Source: Amylolactobacillus amylophilus DSM 20533 = JCM 1125 (GTDB lineage Bacteria > Bacillota > Bacilli > Lactobacillales > Lactobacillaceae). From it: DNA of 64,000 nucleotides. This document shows, piece by piece, positions 9,526-20,457 of this stretch. Location: positions 434,001 to 498,000 of the forward strand of contig NZ_CP018888.1 of assembly GCF_001936335.1 (NCBI RefSeq), written 5' to 3'. The notes beneath the pieces are model-generated. The model was not told the origin of the DNA, did no database searches, and saw nothing but the letters and a program-made list of their open reading frames with translations. Every line of letters starts with the position of its first letter. Within the stretch, counting starts at the first letter, position 1. The translations under genes were made by a program, and so were the position numbers.

Positions 9526-12012
9526 TTAAACAGTTTGCGGTTCCATTGTTTTAATCGTTAAGGTACCGTTCTTCGAACCAACCTTGATGGTTGAACCGGC
9601 GGTGACGGACCCATCAATCAGCAGTTCACTGAGCCGATTCTCAAGGTCCCGTTGCAGTGCCCTCCTGATTGGCCGGGCACCGTTCTCTGGGTCGAATCCG
9701 TTCTTTGCTATCACATCGAGTGCAGCGGTAGAGAGATTTAGTGTAATGCCCTTTTCTGCGAGCCTATCTTTGATCTTTCTCGTCAACAATGTCACAATCT
9801 GCCGTAGCTCTGGCGCTGTCAATGAATCGAAGATGACGGTCTCGTCAATTCTATTAAGAAACTCGGGACGGAAGAACTCTTTAGTCGCCTCTCTGACCTT
9901 CTCCTGATTAATCTTATCCTCAGCAACAGCACTAATGCCGAATCCCACTGTTTTGTCATCGCGCAGAGCTCTCGAACCCAGATTAGAAGTCATAATGATG
10001 ATTGTGTTTCTAAAATCAACTTTTCTCCCCTTAGAATCCGTTAGGAAACCATCATCGAGTACCTGCAACAATAGATTAAAGACGTCAGGGTGCGCCTTCT
10101 CGACCTCATCCAGTAAGACAACGGAGTAAGGATTATTCCGCACCTGTTCACTCAATTGGCCCCCCTCTTCGTAGCCCACGTAACCCGGAGCTGACCCAAT
10201 CAGCTTAGAGCTACTATAAGATTCCATAAATTCGGACATATCTACCCTAATCAAGTTGCTCTCGGCACCAAAGACTGCTTCCGCGAGGCTTTTTGCAAGC
10301 TCTGTTTTACCAACACCGGTTGGCCCAAGGAAGAGAAACGAACCAATCGGACGGTTCGGATCCTTCAGTCCTGCACGCGAACGGCGAATCGCCTTCGCCA
10401 CAGCCTTAATTGCCTTATCCTGGCCAATAACCCGTTGGTGGAGCGTTTTCTCCAGGTTAAGCAGTTGCTTAGTTTCACTCTTCTTCATCTTGGTTACCGG
10501 CACGCCGGTCCAATCGGAAATAACCTGTGCAATATCTGCCCCACTAACAATCGCTGTCTTGCGTCGCTTCTCCGTCAGATTTGCCCGGAGCTGATCTTCT
10601 TTTTCGCGTTCTAGTGCCTCTTGCTCACGTAGCTCGGCAGCTTTCTCGAAGTCTTGCATGTAGATGGCATCTTCTTTATCTGCAATAATCTGCTTGATTT
10701 TGGCATCGTGTTGTCGCAATTCCTCGCTGCTAGAAATACCCGTGTTAATCTTGACCTTGGCCGCGGCCTCATCAATTAAGTCGATTGCCTTATCTGGCAA
10801 AAAGCGACCGGTAATGTAGCGCACACTGAGGTCCACGGCATCACTAATGGCTTCATCCGTAATCACCACGTCATGGAACGCTTCATACTCCGACTTCAAG
10901 CCAGTCAGAATTTGCTTAGTATCCTCTGGACTCGGTTCCTCCACCTTCACTTGGGCAAAACGGCGTTCGAGCGCAGCATCTTTCTCAATGTACTTCTGAT
11001 ATTCGTTGAAAGTCGTCGCACCAATCACCTGAACATCGCCCCGTGCCAAGGCTGGTTTTAGAATATTGGATGCATCAATCGCACCTTCTGCACCACCGGC
11101 ACCAATTAATGTATGCAATTCATCGATGAACAAAATGACGTTACGGTCTTCCTTAACCTCATCCATAATCTTCTTCAGGCGGTCTTCAAACTCCCCCCGG
11201 TACTTGGTTCCAGCCACTAGAGTACCCATATCAAGTAGCATGATGCGTTTCTTCAGTAAATCATCGGGCACTTGTTTATTCACTATTGCCTGTGCGATAG
11301 CCTCGGCTACAGCAGTCTTTCCGACACCAGGATCACCAACCAACACGGGATTCTTCTTCGTTCTCCGAGAAAGAATCTGGATTACACGCTTAATCTCGGT
11401 TGTGCGTCCAATAACTGGATCGATCTTACCATCGCGCACACTCTCGTTCATGTTCGTCGCCAGCGAATCAAGCGTTGGTGTAGTAGACTTATTGTTTTTA
11501 CCGCCAGCCTTAGCGTTGGCCTTTCTAAGACTCTGCGCCCAGGATGTCGGTGCATCACCTGCATCAAGGTTACTCTTGATACTTTTCTTCAGCTGAAATA
11601 GTTCTACACCTAGGTTTTGGAGAATTCTCGCGGCTAGAATCTCGTCTGAGCTAATTAGACCAAGCAAAAGATGAGCCGTACCAATCTGCTTGCTGCCAAA
11701 TTCACGTGCGTGATCCGCTGCGTATTCGATTACTTCATTGACCCGTGGTGAAAAAGGCAAATATTCATCCTCAACCGGTTTCCTCTGACCTTGATCAACC
11801 TTGCCGTAACCGGTATAGCGTTCGATTTCATCCCGCAGAATCATCGAATTGAGGCTTAAGTCACGCAGCATATTACCCGCCACGCCCTTCGATTCAATGG
11901 TTAATGCGAGCAACAAATGCTCCGTACCAATCACGTGATGGCGAAAGCTGAGCGCCTGTTCTTGTGCAATTTCTAACGCATTTCGTGCGTTATCTGTAAA
12001 ATTCTTATCCAT
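9526..12012 (-). CDS. clpC: ClpC-type AAA+ protease ATPase
   Basis: Hexameric unfoldase that feeds substrates to ClpP, used in heat-shock and general protein turnover. The 828-residue protein has a double Clp-N repeat (about 1-150), first Walker A GDPGVGKT at 226-233, a UVR-like linker (QDFEKAAELREQEALE) that marks ClpC rather than ClpA or ClpE, a second Walker A GPTGVGKTE and the C-terminal D2-small domain. Start ATG at 12012 has only a modest AGGCGG site. Unlike B. subtilis, no ctsR-mcsA-mcsB genes precede it; tRNA genes lie upstream. I found no CtsR heptad repeat in its upstream region, so its control is unclear. Confidence 0.97.
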   Translation of the reverse strand: MDKNFTDNARNALEIAQEQALSFRHHVIGTEHLLLALTIESKGVAGNMLRDLSLNSMILRDEIERYTGYGKVDQGQRKPVEDEYLPFSPRVNEVIEYAADHAREFGSKQIGTAHLLLGLISSDEILAARILQNLGVELFQLKKSIKSNLDAGDAPTSWAQSLRKANAKAGGKNNKSTTPTLDSLATNMNESVRDGKIDPVIGRTTEIKRVIQILSRRTKKNPVLVGDPGVGKTAVAEAIAQAIVNKQVPDDLLKKRIMLLDMGTLVAGTKYRGEFEDRLKKIMDEVKEDRNVILFIDELHTLIGAGGAEGAIDASNILKPALARGDVQVIGATTFNEYQKYIEKDAALERRFAQVKVEEPSPEDTKQILTGLKSEYEAFHDVVITDEAISDAVDLSVRYITGRFLPDKAIDLIDEAAAKVKINTGISSSEELRQHDAKIKQIIADKEDAIYMQDFEKAAELREQEALEREKEDQLRANLTEKRRKTAIVSGADIAQVISDWTGVPVTKMKKSETKQLLNLEKTLHQRVIGQDKAIKAVAKAIRRSRAGLKDPNRPIGSFLFLGPTGVGKTELAKSLAEAVFGAESNLIRVDMSEFMESYSSSKLIGSAPGYVGYEEGGQLSEQVRNNPYSVVLLDEVEKAHPDVFNLLLQVLDDGFLTDSKGRKVDFRNTIIIMTSNLGSRALRDDKTVGFGISAVAEDKINQEKVREATKEFFRPEFLNRIDETVIFDSLTAPELRQIVTLLTRKIKDRLAEKGITLNLSTAALDVIAKNGFDPENGARPIRRALQRDLENRLSELLIDGSVTAGSTIKVGSKNGTLTIKTMEPQTV

Positions 12013-12038
12013 GTAATCACCGCCTAACTTAGATTAAC

Positions 12039-12067
12039 AGTTTAAACCTCTTAGCACGTTTCGTAAA
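12039..12067 (-). promoter_or_regulatory. Candidate clpC promoter
   Basis: TTTACG (12062-12067), 17 bases, TAAACT (12039-12044) on the minus strand, about 27 bases before the clpC ATG. Each hexamer matches consensus at four of six positions. No GGTCAAA-type CtsR operator or CIRCE element is visible nearby. Confidence 0.4.
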
Positions 12068-12158
12068 ATTTTTTGATTGATTAATCGCTTAATTAGCTCT
12101 TTCTTTAACTTTCACATCCCTTATACGGACCACCAAAGAAAAAAAGAGCACAAAAAAA

Positions 12159-12232
<74 letters not shown>

Positions 12233-12241
12233 TTGAAATAT

Positions 12242-12265
12242 AAAAAACCCACCTAGGTGGGTTTT
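12242..12265 (-). terminator. Perfect palindrome between the two tRNA genes
   Basis: AAAACCCACC-TA-GGTGGGTTTT (12244-12265) with a T run on the minus strand. It looks like a terminator for tRNA-Gly, yet tRNA-Pro starts only about 10 bases downstream, so it may instead be a partial terminator or a processing hairpin. Confidence 0.65.
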
Positions 12266-12272
12266 AAATTAA

Positions 12273-12344
12273 AGCGGAAGACGGGATTCGAACCCGCGAC
12301 CCCCAGCATGGCAAGCTGATGTTCTACCACTGAACTACTTCCGC
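12273..12344 (-). tRNA. tRNA-Gly (anticodon GCC)
   Basis: Seventy-two bases from GCGGAAG to CTTCCGC plus discriminator T. The anticodon arm is CAGC/GCTG around TTGCCAT (anticodon GCC), and the T-arm contains GCGGGTTCGAATCCCGT. CCA is not encoded. Lies between lysS and tRNA-Pro on the same strand. A -10-like TAAAAT occurs about 15 bases upstream, without a good -35. Confidence 0.97.
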
Positions 12345-12416
12345 ATAACAAGAATTTTACCATTAAACCCTATTCATGAAAAGGTCTAAAATAAAATTTC
12401 TTGAATTTTTTTATTA

Positions 12417-13925
<1,509 letters not shown>

Positions 13926-14945
13926 TTACATTGCCTCCTGTGTCGTTGCTCGTTGAGCTCTTTGTTGTTCCTGTGCCTCGTATTTTTCAACGAATTGGTC
14001 CAAAAGATCGTAGACCTCTTTTTGTGTCCATATCTCATTTATTTTAGCACGAGTACGGGTCGAACGGGGAACACCTTTTAAATAATATGCTGCCTGCCGC
14101 CGAAATTCCGGTACAGCAATTTTCTCACCCTTCAACTCAACCAACGCCGTGAGCTGTTCCTTCGCCGTTGCCACCTTTTCCCGCGGTGTCTGTTCTGGCA
14201 AAAGCTCACCGGTCTCTAGGTAGTGTTCCATATCCTTAATAATCCACGGATTTCCCAGTGCTGCACGGCCAACCATGACCGCCGTACTACCGACCTCATC
14301 GAGCATTCTCTTCGCGTCCTGTGGTGTCACGACGTCGCCGTTACCGATGAATGGAATGGTTAGGGCATCGTTGACCTGTTTCAAAATATTCCAGTCAGCC
14401 TTACCGGTATACATCTGTTTTCTAGTACGACCATGCATTGCGAGTGCGCTTGCACCAGCACGCTCAGCAGCGAGTGCGTTTGAAACGGCATAGATGTGCT
14501 CTTCATCCCAACCGGTACGCATCTTCACGGTCACGGGCTTATTCACCACATCAACTACGGCCGAGACCATCTCGTAAATTTTATTCGGGTCAAGTAGCCA
14601 GCGGGCACCGGCATCCGTCTTAACTACCTTCGGTACAGGACAGCCCATGTTAATATCGATAATATCAGCTTGGGTATTCTGGTCGATAAATTTAGCGGCC
14701 TGAACAAGCGTCTCTTTTGACCCGCCGAAGACTTGAATACTCATTGGGTGTTCAACTGGATCGACGTACAACATGTCCAGTGTTTTAGCATTGTTATGTA
14801 TAATTCCACGATCGGAAATCATCTCACAGACAACCATGCCAGCGCCAAATTCCTTACAGATTACCCGAAAGGCAGAGTTACTAATTCCAGCCATTGGCGC
14901 AACTACAACCTGGTTTTTAATCTCTACATCCCTAATTTTCCACAT
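13926..14945 (-). CDS. dusB: tRNA-dihydrouridine synthase
   Basis: FMN enzyme that reduces uridines in the tRNA D-loop. The 339-residue protein starts MWKIRDVEIKNQVVVAPMAG, has the TIM-barrel flavin signature (APMAGISNSAFR), the catalytic cysteine in NMGCPVPKVVK and the phosphate-binding stretch GNGDVVTP. The dusB-lysS pairing with direct abutment is conserved in related Firmicutes. Start ATG has GAGGAG upstream. The last 20 residues are glutamine- and alanine-rich (EQQRAQRATTQEAM) and probably disordered. Confidence 0.95.
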   Translation of the reverse strand: MWKIRDVEIKNQVVVAPMAGISNSAFRVICKEFGAGMVVCEMISDRGIIHNNAKTLDMLYVDPVEHPMSIQVFGGSKETLVQAAKFIDQNTQADIIDINMGCPVPKVVKTDAGARWLLDPNKIYEMVSAVVDVVNKPVTVKMRTGWDEEHIYAVSNALAAERAGASALAMHGRTRKQMYTGKADWNILKQVNDALTIPFIGNGDVVTPQDAKRMLDEVGSTAVMVGRAALGNPWIIKDMEHYLETGELLPEQTPREKVATAKEQLTALVELKGEKIAVPEFRRQAAYYLKGVPRSTRTRAKINEIWTQKEVYDLLDQFVEKYEAQEQQRAQRATTQEAM

Positions 14946-14971
14946 ACTGTTCTCCTCAATTCACTCGCACT

Positions 14972-15000
14972 ATTCTAACAGTTTAGAAATATTCCTACAA
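14972..15000 (-). promoter_or_regulatory. Promoter of dusB-lysS
   Basis: TTGTAG (14995-15000), 17 bases, TAGAAT (14972-14977) with an extended TGT before the -10. It lies between the end of hslO and dusB. Confidence 0.6.
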
Positions 15001-15006
15001 GCCAGC

Positions 15007-15888
15007 CTATTTAGCTGAGAGCATTTGCTGTAGTTCGGCTTCACTAAACTCATAATGATTACCACAGAACTTGCAGCTAGCTTCCGCTCCATGATCCTCG
15101 TTAACCATTTCCAACAAATCCTTTCGAGCAAGCGTCGCGATTATTTTACCAAACTTTTCTTTGCTGCAATCACATTCAAAAGCAACAGGACTAGTCTCCA
15201 AAAGTTTGCAATCATCGCCGAGAATTTGTGCCAATAGCTGTTCTGGTGTTACACCAGCAAGAAATTGTTCTGATAGTGGGCGTAAATTTTTAATCCGTTG
15301 CTCCACCGTCGTAATCTGGGCTTCCGTGGCACCGGGCAAAGCCTGAAGAATAAAGCCACCCGCTGCACCAATCGACTCATTCGGATTAACAAACACAGCC
15401 AAGCCAACCGAGGAAGGTATCTGTTCAGATTGGGCAAGATAATAGGTTAGGTCCTCGGCAATCTCACCGGAAATTAAGGCAGATTGACCCGTAAAAGGTT
15501 CCTTTAATCCTAAATCTTTGGTGACTGCTAACAGTCCCTGACCAACAGCGCGGCCGACGTCAATTTTACCCGCCTTCGTGGTTGGCAAAGCAACATGCGC
15601 ATTCTGAATATAGCCCTTCACTGTGTAGTCGGCCTTGCCCGTGGCAACAATCCCACCAACCGGTCCGTCTCCTTGAATCCGCACGGTCAATTCTTCATCA
15701 TCCGTCAGTTCAGCCGCTGCAAGCAAAATCGTACCGGTCAACGTCCGGCCAAGCGCCGCGGAAGAAGCACTCCAGGTATCATGCCGTGAATGTGCATCCT
15801 CGACTAAGTTAGTCGTCCTAAGAGCAATCGCCCGGAAATTCTTCGTGCCATCAATCCCTTTAACTAGATAATCTGTCTTCTCGTCCAT
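15007..15888 (-). CDS. hslO: Redox-regulated chaperone Hsp33
   Basis: Cytoplasmic holdase activated by oxidation, which releases zinc and unfolds the C-terminal domain. The 293-residue protein starts MDEKTDYLVKGIDGTKNFRA and carries the C-terminal zinc cysteines as CDC (in FECDCSKEKF) and CKFC (in ASCKFCGNHYEF), the family's CxC...CxxC pattern. GGAGG lies 7 bases before the ATG. It sits between ftsH and dusB, the usual position. The ftsH terminator ends only about a dozen bases upstream of its ribosome binding site, so its promoter must overlap that terminator, or it relies on read-through. Confidence 0.95.
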   Translation of the reverse strand: MDEKTDYLVKGIDGTKNFRAIALRTTNLVEDAHSRHDTWSASSAALGRTLTGTILLAAAELTDDEELTVRIQGDGPVGGIVATGKADYTVKGYIQNAHVALPTTKAGKIDVGRAVGQGLLAVTKDLGLKEPFTGQSALISGEIAEDLTYYLAQSEQIPSSVGLAVFVNPNESIGAAGGFILQALPGATEAQITTVEQRIKNLRPLSEQFLAGVTPEQLLAQILGDDCKLLETSPVAFECDCSKEKFGKIIATLARKDLLEMVNEDHGAEASCKFCGNHYEFSEAELQQMLSAK

Positions 15889-15899
15889 TTATTCCTCCA

Positions 15900-15925
15900 C
15901 AAAAAATAGAGCCAACAGGCTCTAT
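15900..15925 (-). terminator. Intrinsic terminator of ftsH
   Basis: ATAGAGCC (15906-15913), loop of four, GGCTCTAT (15918-15925); on the minus strand six U follow. It lies just after the ftsH stop codon. Confidence 0.85.
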
Positions 15926-15939
15926 CTTGTTAACAATGA

Positions 15940-18075
15940 TTAATTGTCTTTATTTGCGTCATCTTTGTCAACTGTTTTATCTTCTTCACTTGACTCTGAA
16001 AAATCTCCGCCTGTATTTGCTACATTAGTTGGCGCGGTTTGCTCATTGATGGCGTTCGTGTCATCCTCAGCAACTTTAGCATGATCTTTCTTCTCGGCAG
16101 CCTTCTTAGCTTCCTCGTAAGTCGATGCTTTTTCGCTTGGATATTCTTCACTGCCATCATCAGGCATGGAACCGGTATTGAACAATGAAAGAATTTGATC
16201 TTCATTCAGAGTTTCATACTTCAACAATGCCTCAGCAATTACCTTATGTTGTTCACGATGAGCTTCAATAATCTGTCTTGCTTGTTCGTGTCCTTCGTTA
16301 ATAATTCGGCGAATTTCACTATCAATTGCAGCGGCGGTGGATTCACTGTAGGCAGGTGACTGACCATAGCCAGCTCCCACAAACGGTTGACCCTCTTGCT
16401 CCAATTGAACAGTACCGAGCTTCTCGGTCATCCCATATTGGGTCACCATGCCCCGGGCAATCTGTGTCGCCTGCTCGAAGTCATTTGAAGCACCGGTAGA
16501 AATCACGTTGAAGATAATCTCTTCAGCAGTGCGCCCACCCATCAAACCAACGATTTGTTCCATCAATTCCTTCTTAGTTAAGAGGAACTGGTCGTCCTTA
16601 GGTAATGTGATGGCATAACCACCTGCTCGTCCACGCGGAACGATAGTTACCTTCCGGACGGTACGGGAGTCGTTCAACACTAAACCGATAATGGCATGTC
16701 CAGCTTCGTGGAAGGCCACCATTTCGCGTTCTTTCTTAGAAATAACCCGGTCCTTCTTGGCTGGCCCGGCGATAACTCGGTCCTCCGCCTCATCAATATC
16801 CTCGGCATTAATCACATTTTTGTTGCGCCGTGCTGCGACAAGTGCAGCCTCATTCAACACATTCTCTAAATCGGCACCGACGAAACCTGGCGTTTGCCGC
16901 GCGATCATCTTCAAATCAACATCATCACCCAAAGGCTTGTTCTTAGAATGCACCTTCAAGATAGCCTCACGGCCCTTAACATCTGGCCGACCAACGAGAA
17001 TCTTCCGGTCGAAACGGCCCGGACGAAGCAGCGCTGGATCAAGCACGTCAGAACGGTTAGTAGCCGCCATCACGATCACGCCCTCGTTACCGGTAAATCC
17101 GTCCATCTCAACCAGCAATTGGTTCAATGTTTGCTCACGTTCATCGTGGCCACCACCCATGCCGGCACCACGTTGACGCCCTACGGCATCGATTTCATCA
17201 ATGAAGATGATTGCCGGCGCGTTTTTCTTCGCATTCTCAAATAAATCACGTACACGAGACGCACCAACACCGACAAACATCTCGACGAAGTCAGAACCGG
17301 AGATTGAGTAGAACGGTACACCAGCCTCACCGGCAACAGCTTTGGCCAGCAAAGTTTTACCAGTACCGGGAGGTCCCTCAAGCAGGACGCCAGCCGGAAT
17401 CCGTGCGCCTAGAGCTAAGAATCTTCTCGGATCCTTCAAAAACTCGACGACTTCAACCAATTCTTGCTTCTCTTCCTCTGCACCCGCAACGTCCGAGAAT
17501 CTTACCTTATTCTTCTTCGAATCTTGTGGCTTAGCTTTTGACTTGCCGAAGCTCATTACACCACGGCCGCCTCCACCGCCACCTTGACCACTCTGGCTCA
17601 TCATCATCCAGAGCATCACAATGAAGAGGACGGTTGGTACAAGCATCACGATGGTTGAGATCCATGCACCTGATTGAGATTCACCCTGACTATTAATCTC
17701 GGTGCCACTCTTTTGGGCAAGATCCGAAACCTCTTTAACGGTCGAATCGTTACTCAATATTGTGGTAGTGAATCCAGTTACCTTACCCGATTGGCTGCCA
17801 CCGAAGAAATCAAAGCTTGTGCTTGCTTTCTTCTTTGGTGTCTGCGCTTTTTTGTAATTACCAGAGACTGTATAAGCACCGTTTGACGGCTGAATATTAA
17901 ATTCGGCAATCTTCTTTGATTTTAAATCTTTTACAAATTCCGTATATTTGATTGTTTCACTTGAACCGCTCGAATTACCTGAGCCGAGTGCCCAGTTAAT
18001 ACCAGCAAGTAGAATTACAAACACCACAATATAGAACAGACCATTTCCTAACAGTCGATTCTTATTATTTTTCAT
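15940..18075 (-). CDS. ftsH: ATP-dependent zinc metalloprotease FtsH
   Basis: Membrane-anchored AAA+ protease that degrades membrane and short-lived regulatory proteins. The 711-residue protein has TM1 at about 12-30, an extracellular domain, TM2 at about 138-158, a glycine-rich linker (QGGGGGGRG), Walker A GPPGTGKT at 234-241, the second region of homology ([19 protein letters not shown]), and the zinc-binding HEAGH. The C-terminus is long and acidic ([20 protein letters not shown] onward), as in other lactobacilli. In B. subtilis hprT lies between tilS and ftsH; here the 71-base gap holds no gene. Confidence 0.98.
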   Translation of the reverse strand: MKNNKNRLLGNGLFYIVVFVILLAGINWALGSGNSSGSSETIKYTEFVKDLKSKKIAEFNIQPSNGAYTVSGNYKKAQTPKKKASTSFDFFGGSQSGKVTGFTTTILSNDSTVKEVSDLAQKSGTEINSQGESQSGAWISTIVMLVPTVLFIVMLWMMMSQSGQGGGGGGRGVMSFGKSKAKPQDSKKNKVRFSDVAGAEEEKQELVEVVEFLKDPRRFLALGARIPAGVLLEGPPGTGKTLLAKAVAGEAGVPFYSISGSDFVEMFVGVGASRVRDLFENAKKNAPAIIFIDEIDAVGRQRGAGMGGGHDEREQTLNQLLVEMDGFTGNEGVIVMAATNRSDVLDPALLRPGRFDRKILVGRPDVKGREAILKVHSKNKPLGDDVDLKMIARQTPGFVGADLENVLNEAALVAARRNKNVINAEDIDEAEDRVIAGPAKKDRVISKKEREMVAFHEAGHAIIGLVLNDSRTVRKVTIVPRGRAGGYAITLPKDDQFLLTKKELMEQIVGLMGGRTAEEIIFNVISTGASNDFEQATQIARGMVTQYGMTEKLGTVQLEQEGQPFVGAGYGQSPAYSESTAAAIDSEIRRIINEGHEQARQIIEAHREQHKVIAEALLKYETLNEDQILSLFNTGSMPDDGSEEYPSEKASTYEEAKKAAEKKDHAKVAEDDTNAINEQTAPTNVANTGGDFSESSEEDKTVDKDDANKDN

Positions 18076-18146
18076 AGATAACCTCCGGAAATCCTCTTCG
18101 AATTACTAAAAAATGATACCACAAATACTAATAATCCACTAATTAT

Positions 18147-19535
18147 TTATTTTTCTTTAGAGTTTTTTAATACCTGATAAATTGCATAGTGACAACTATT
18201 TTTTGGAATCACCTGATTGGTGTAGGCACAGTCTATCCATAAATAATCACGTGTCTCTTCATCGGTTAGCCCCCAGAAGTAATTGCGCACACTCGCTGGA
18301 ATGCCCTGCGGCGCAAAACGCTTTTTGACTAGCTGATGTGCACCGTCACTGAGCCGCACCTTATCGCCAGGCTGCACTTGCCTAATGCCAAAGGTCTTGG
18401 TCTCACCGGCATAAAACGTGCCCAGCAGGATATGGTTTGGCAAAGCGGCCTTGTTCTTTGTAACAACGAAGACGTCACCGCCCACAACAAACTGCTTGTC
18501 GACTGCAATGTGCTTCGGTAAAGTCTGCAATAGCAGCTCCAACTGAGCGGCATCAACAAGAAAATAATGCTGTCTTGTAACAACCAGTTTAACTTGTTGT
18601 TTCAGTTCTAATACTTGACCTCCGTCAATTTTTGCCAGACGGGCCAATCTTTTTGCATCAACCTTCACACTTTTCTGGAGGTAACGGGCAATTAGCTTCT
18701 CGTACACGAGTGCCTGTTGGGCAGTTTCAAGGTCAGATAGTGCATCCCTTGGACCGACAAATAGCCCACGATGCCACTTGCCAAGTAGTTCCGGCTGCGG
18801 AATCCGTTTGACCAGGCTACTAGCAAGACCATCTAGTTGCGCCACCTGCTCCTGCATGAACAGCGCATTCTGCAAAATCTGCGAATTTTCTCCTTTAAGT
18901 AACGGCACCAGGTGGTGTCTAACCCGATTACGCATTGTGAAGTCTCTCTGATTAGTTTCATCCACGATGAAGGGAATCCGATTTACCTGACAGTAATCGA
19001 GTAACTCCTTCTTAGAGAAACCCATGAGTGGTCTGACAACGATCCGTTCTTGTTGCCTAACTACCGCCCTCGGACTAGTCATCTCGCGCAAATCACCCGA
19101 GCGAATCAACTTCATCAGAATATTCTCTAGCAGATCATCGGCATGATGCGCAGTAGCGATGAAACTGGCATTATACTTACGCATAAGCTCGGTAAAAAAA
19201 GAATAGCGAAATTCTCGCGCAGAAGCCTCTAGTCCCTTTGGCGGATGTTCTGCAATCGGCCACTGCTTATTCAAAACAGTAATATCTCTTGCAACGCAGT
19301 ATTCTCGAAGCAACCGATATTCCGCCGCACTATCGGGCCGCAACTGGTGATCGACGTGCGCCACAATCAGTTTCATGTCATATTGGCGACTAAGCTGATA
19401 GAAGCCCGCCAGGAGTGACATTGAGTCTGGACCGGCAGAAACAGCTAAGATCACCGTCTGATTACTAAACGCTAGCTGTTGCTCTTTCAGAATTTTTTTG
19501 ATTGAATTGCTAATTTTATCCACAAGTTTGTCCAC
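18147..19535 (-). CDS. tilS: tRNA(Ile)-lysidine synthase
   Basis: Converts C34 of the CAU-anticodon tRNA-Ile to lysidine, so that it reads AUA instead of being charged with methionine; normally essential. The 462-residue protein has the N-type ATP pyrophosphatase loop at 33-38, written SAGPDS rather than the common SGGPDS, the HVDHQLRPDS stretch, an HHADD motif, and a C-terminal TilS substrate-recognition region with APQGIPASVRNYFWGL. The start codon is GTG, inside a TTATCCACA-containing segment. It lies 15 bases after the S1-domain gene and ahead of ftsH. Confidence 0.94.
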   Translation of the reverse strand: MDKLVDKISNSIKKILKEQQLAFSNQTVILAVSAGPDSMSLLAGFYQLSRQYDMKLIVAHVDHQLRPDSAAEYRLLREYCVARDITVLNKQWPIAEHPPKGLEASAREFRYSFFTELMRKYNASFIATAHHADDLLENILMKLIRSGDLREMTSPRAVVRQQERIVVRPLMGFSKKELLDYCQVNRIPFIVDETNQRDFTMRNRVRHHLVPLLKGENSQILQNALFMQEQVAQLDGLASSLVKRIPQPELLGKWHRGLFVGPRDALSDLETAQQALVYEKLIARYLQKSVKVDAKRLARLAKIDGGQVLELKQQVKLVVTRQHYFLVDAAQLELLLQTLPKHIAVDKQFVVGGDVFVVTKNKAALPNHILLGTFYAGETKTFGIRQVQPGDKVRLSDGAHQLVKKRFAPQGIPASVRNYFWGLTDEETRDYLWIDCAYTNQVIPKNSCHYAIYQVLKNSKEK

Positions 19536-19550
19536 TGATAAAAAAAAGGC

Positions 19551-19934
19551 CTAACGGCCATTGTTCTGTTCTTCTAACTGCTTAATCGTCTGATTTGCCT
19601 CGTCCAGCGTCTGACTTAGTATTGCTTCAAATTCTTCTGGCGCAGTCAAAGAGAAGATGTTAGTTGTATCCACTAACGCAGGATCATCTAAGCGAGATAG
19701 CGATAAACCAATTCGGTTGTTTTCATTACTCAATACAACCACGCGAACCTCGTCACCTATTTGATAACGTTCGTGGTCATTTGGCCAGTCGGTAAAGTCA
19801 CTTCGGTGAACAAGACCAGAGTGGCCACGATCAATGGTCACGAAGATACCTAATGCGGTTATGTTGTTAATCCGCCCATAAAAACGCGAGCCCACACTAA
19901 TATTAGCTAAATTAGCCACTGCTTTTTGCGCCAT
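19551..19934 (-). CDS. S1 RNA-binding domain protein (YabR-like)
   Basis: Small RNA-binding protein of unknown exact role, found between divIC and tilS across Bacilli. The predicted 127-residue protein has one S1 domain at about 10-85 (ISVGSRFYGRINNITALGIF, LVHRSDF, GDEVRVVVLS, GLSLSRL) and an acidic, glutamine-rich C-terminus. I chose the ATG at 19934, one base after the divIC stop; another ATG four codons upstream is possible and neither has a strong ribosome binding site, so coupled translation is likely. A short GGCC/GGCC hairpin with a T run overlaps its stop codon (19546-19560) and may attenuate read-through into tilS. Confidence 0.85.
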   Translation of the reverse strand: MAQKAVANLANISVGSRFYGRINNITALGIFVTIDRGHSGLVHRSDFTDWPNDHERYQIGDEVRVVVLSNENNRIGLSLSRLDDPALVDTTNIFSLTAPEEFEAILSQTLDEANQTIKQLEEQNNGR

Positions 19935-19935
19935 G

Positions 19936-20346
19936 TTACTCGCCATTCTGCGTTGAAAGTTCAAAGTCCCTTGTTGGCAAGTTATAGATTGTCTCACCGG
20001 GTTTTGAGTAATAATATTTGTAGCGAATCAGTTTCCCGACGTAAGTCTCATCCTTTAACTGCTTCACTTGGCCCTTTAGGACTTTGTTCGTCTGCTCAGC
20101 CTTTTGATATTGAACCTTGCTGGCACTGACCTGAGAATTAATCTTGCTGGTCCGCAGGCTCACCATTGCAATCTGAACAACGAACACCAAGATAAGCACG
20201 CTAAAGATGCCGATAATCCGGTTACGTCTTACACGGTGCACCTCACGCTCACGACGGGCCGCCTTCTTCTTTAAAATTTCATACTGTTGAGCCTCAGTTA
20301 CTTGGTTGAAGATCCGGGGCCCGCTTGGGTTCTGTTGTGTATTCAC
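19936..20346 (-). CDS. divIC: Septum formation initiator DivIC
   Basis: Bitopic division protein that works with FtsL and DivIB at the septum. The protein has a basic cytoplasmic N-terminus (LKKKAARREREVHRVRRNR), one TM segment of about 20 residues (IIGIFSVLILVFVVQIAMV) and an extracellular coiled coil (about 75-105) ending in a DivIC-type LIRYKYYYSKPGE. I chose the GTG at 20346, with AGGGG 8 bases upstream, giving 136 residues; the GTG three codons earlier would abut the ribosome binding site. A good promoter lies 75 bases upstream. Leads the divIC-yabR-tilS unit. Confidence 0.9.
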   Translation of the reverse strand: MNTQQNPSGPRIFNQVTEAQQYEILKKKAARREREVHRVRRNRIIGIFSVLILVFVVQIAMVSLRTSKINSQVSASKVQYQKAEQTNKVLKGQVKQLKDETYVGKLIRYKYYYSKPGETIYNLPTRDFELSTQNGE

Positions 20347-20420
20347 AATAAACACCCCTTCGTGTCTACTAATTCTGACCCTCTGAATTGCAATATTTCT
20401 AGTCAGATACTGTTATTTTG

Positions 20421-20449
20421 AGTATAGCAAGCGCTACCTCAATTGTCTA
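20421..20449 (-). promoter_or_regulatory. Promoter of the divIC operon
   Basis: TAGACA (20444-20449), 17 bases, TATACT (20421-20426) on the minus strand, in the gap between rqcP and divIC. Confidence 0.7.
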
Positions 20450-20457
20450 GCAGCGAT

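Noticed and set aside
11066-11596. 176-codon plus-strand frame within clpC
   Set aside because: Antisense reading of the first AAA module of clpC; repeated low-complexity Ser/Pro composition typical of such shadows.
12013-12158. CtsR or CIRCE operator upstream of clpC
   Set aside because: No GGTCAAA tandem heptads and no TTAGCACTC-N9-GAGTGCTAA element were found.
19516-19524. DnaA box TTATCCACA at the start of tilS
   Set aside because: It is within coding sequence for LVDK and has no paired box, so chance is likely.
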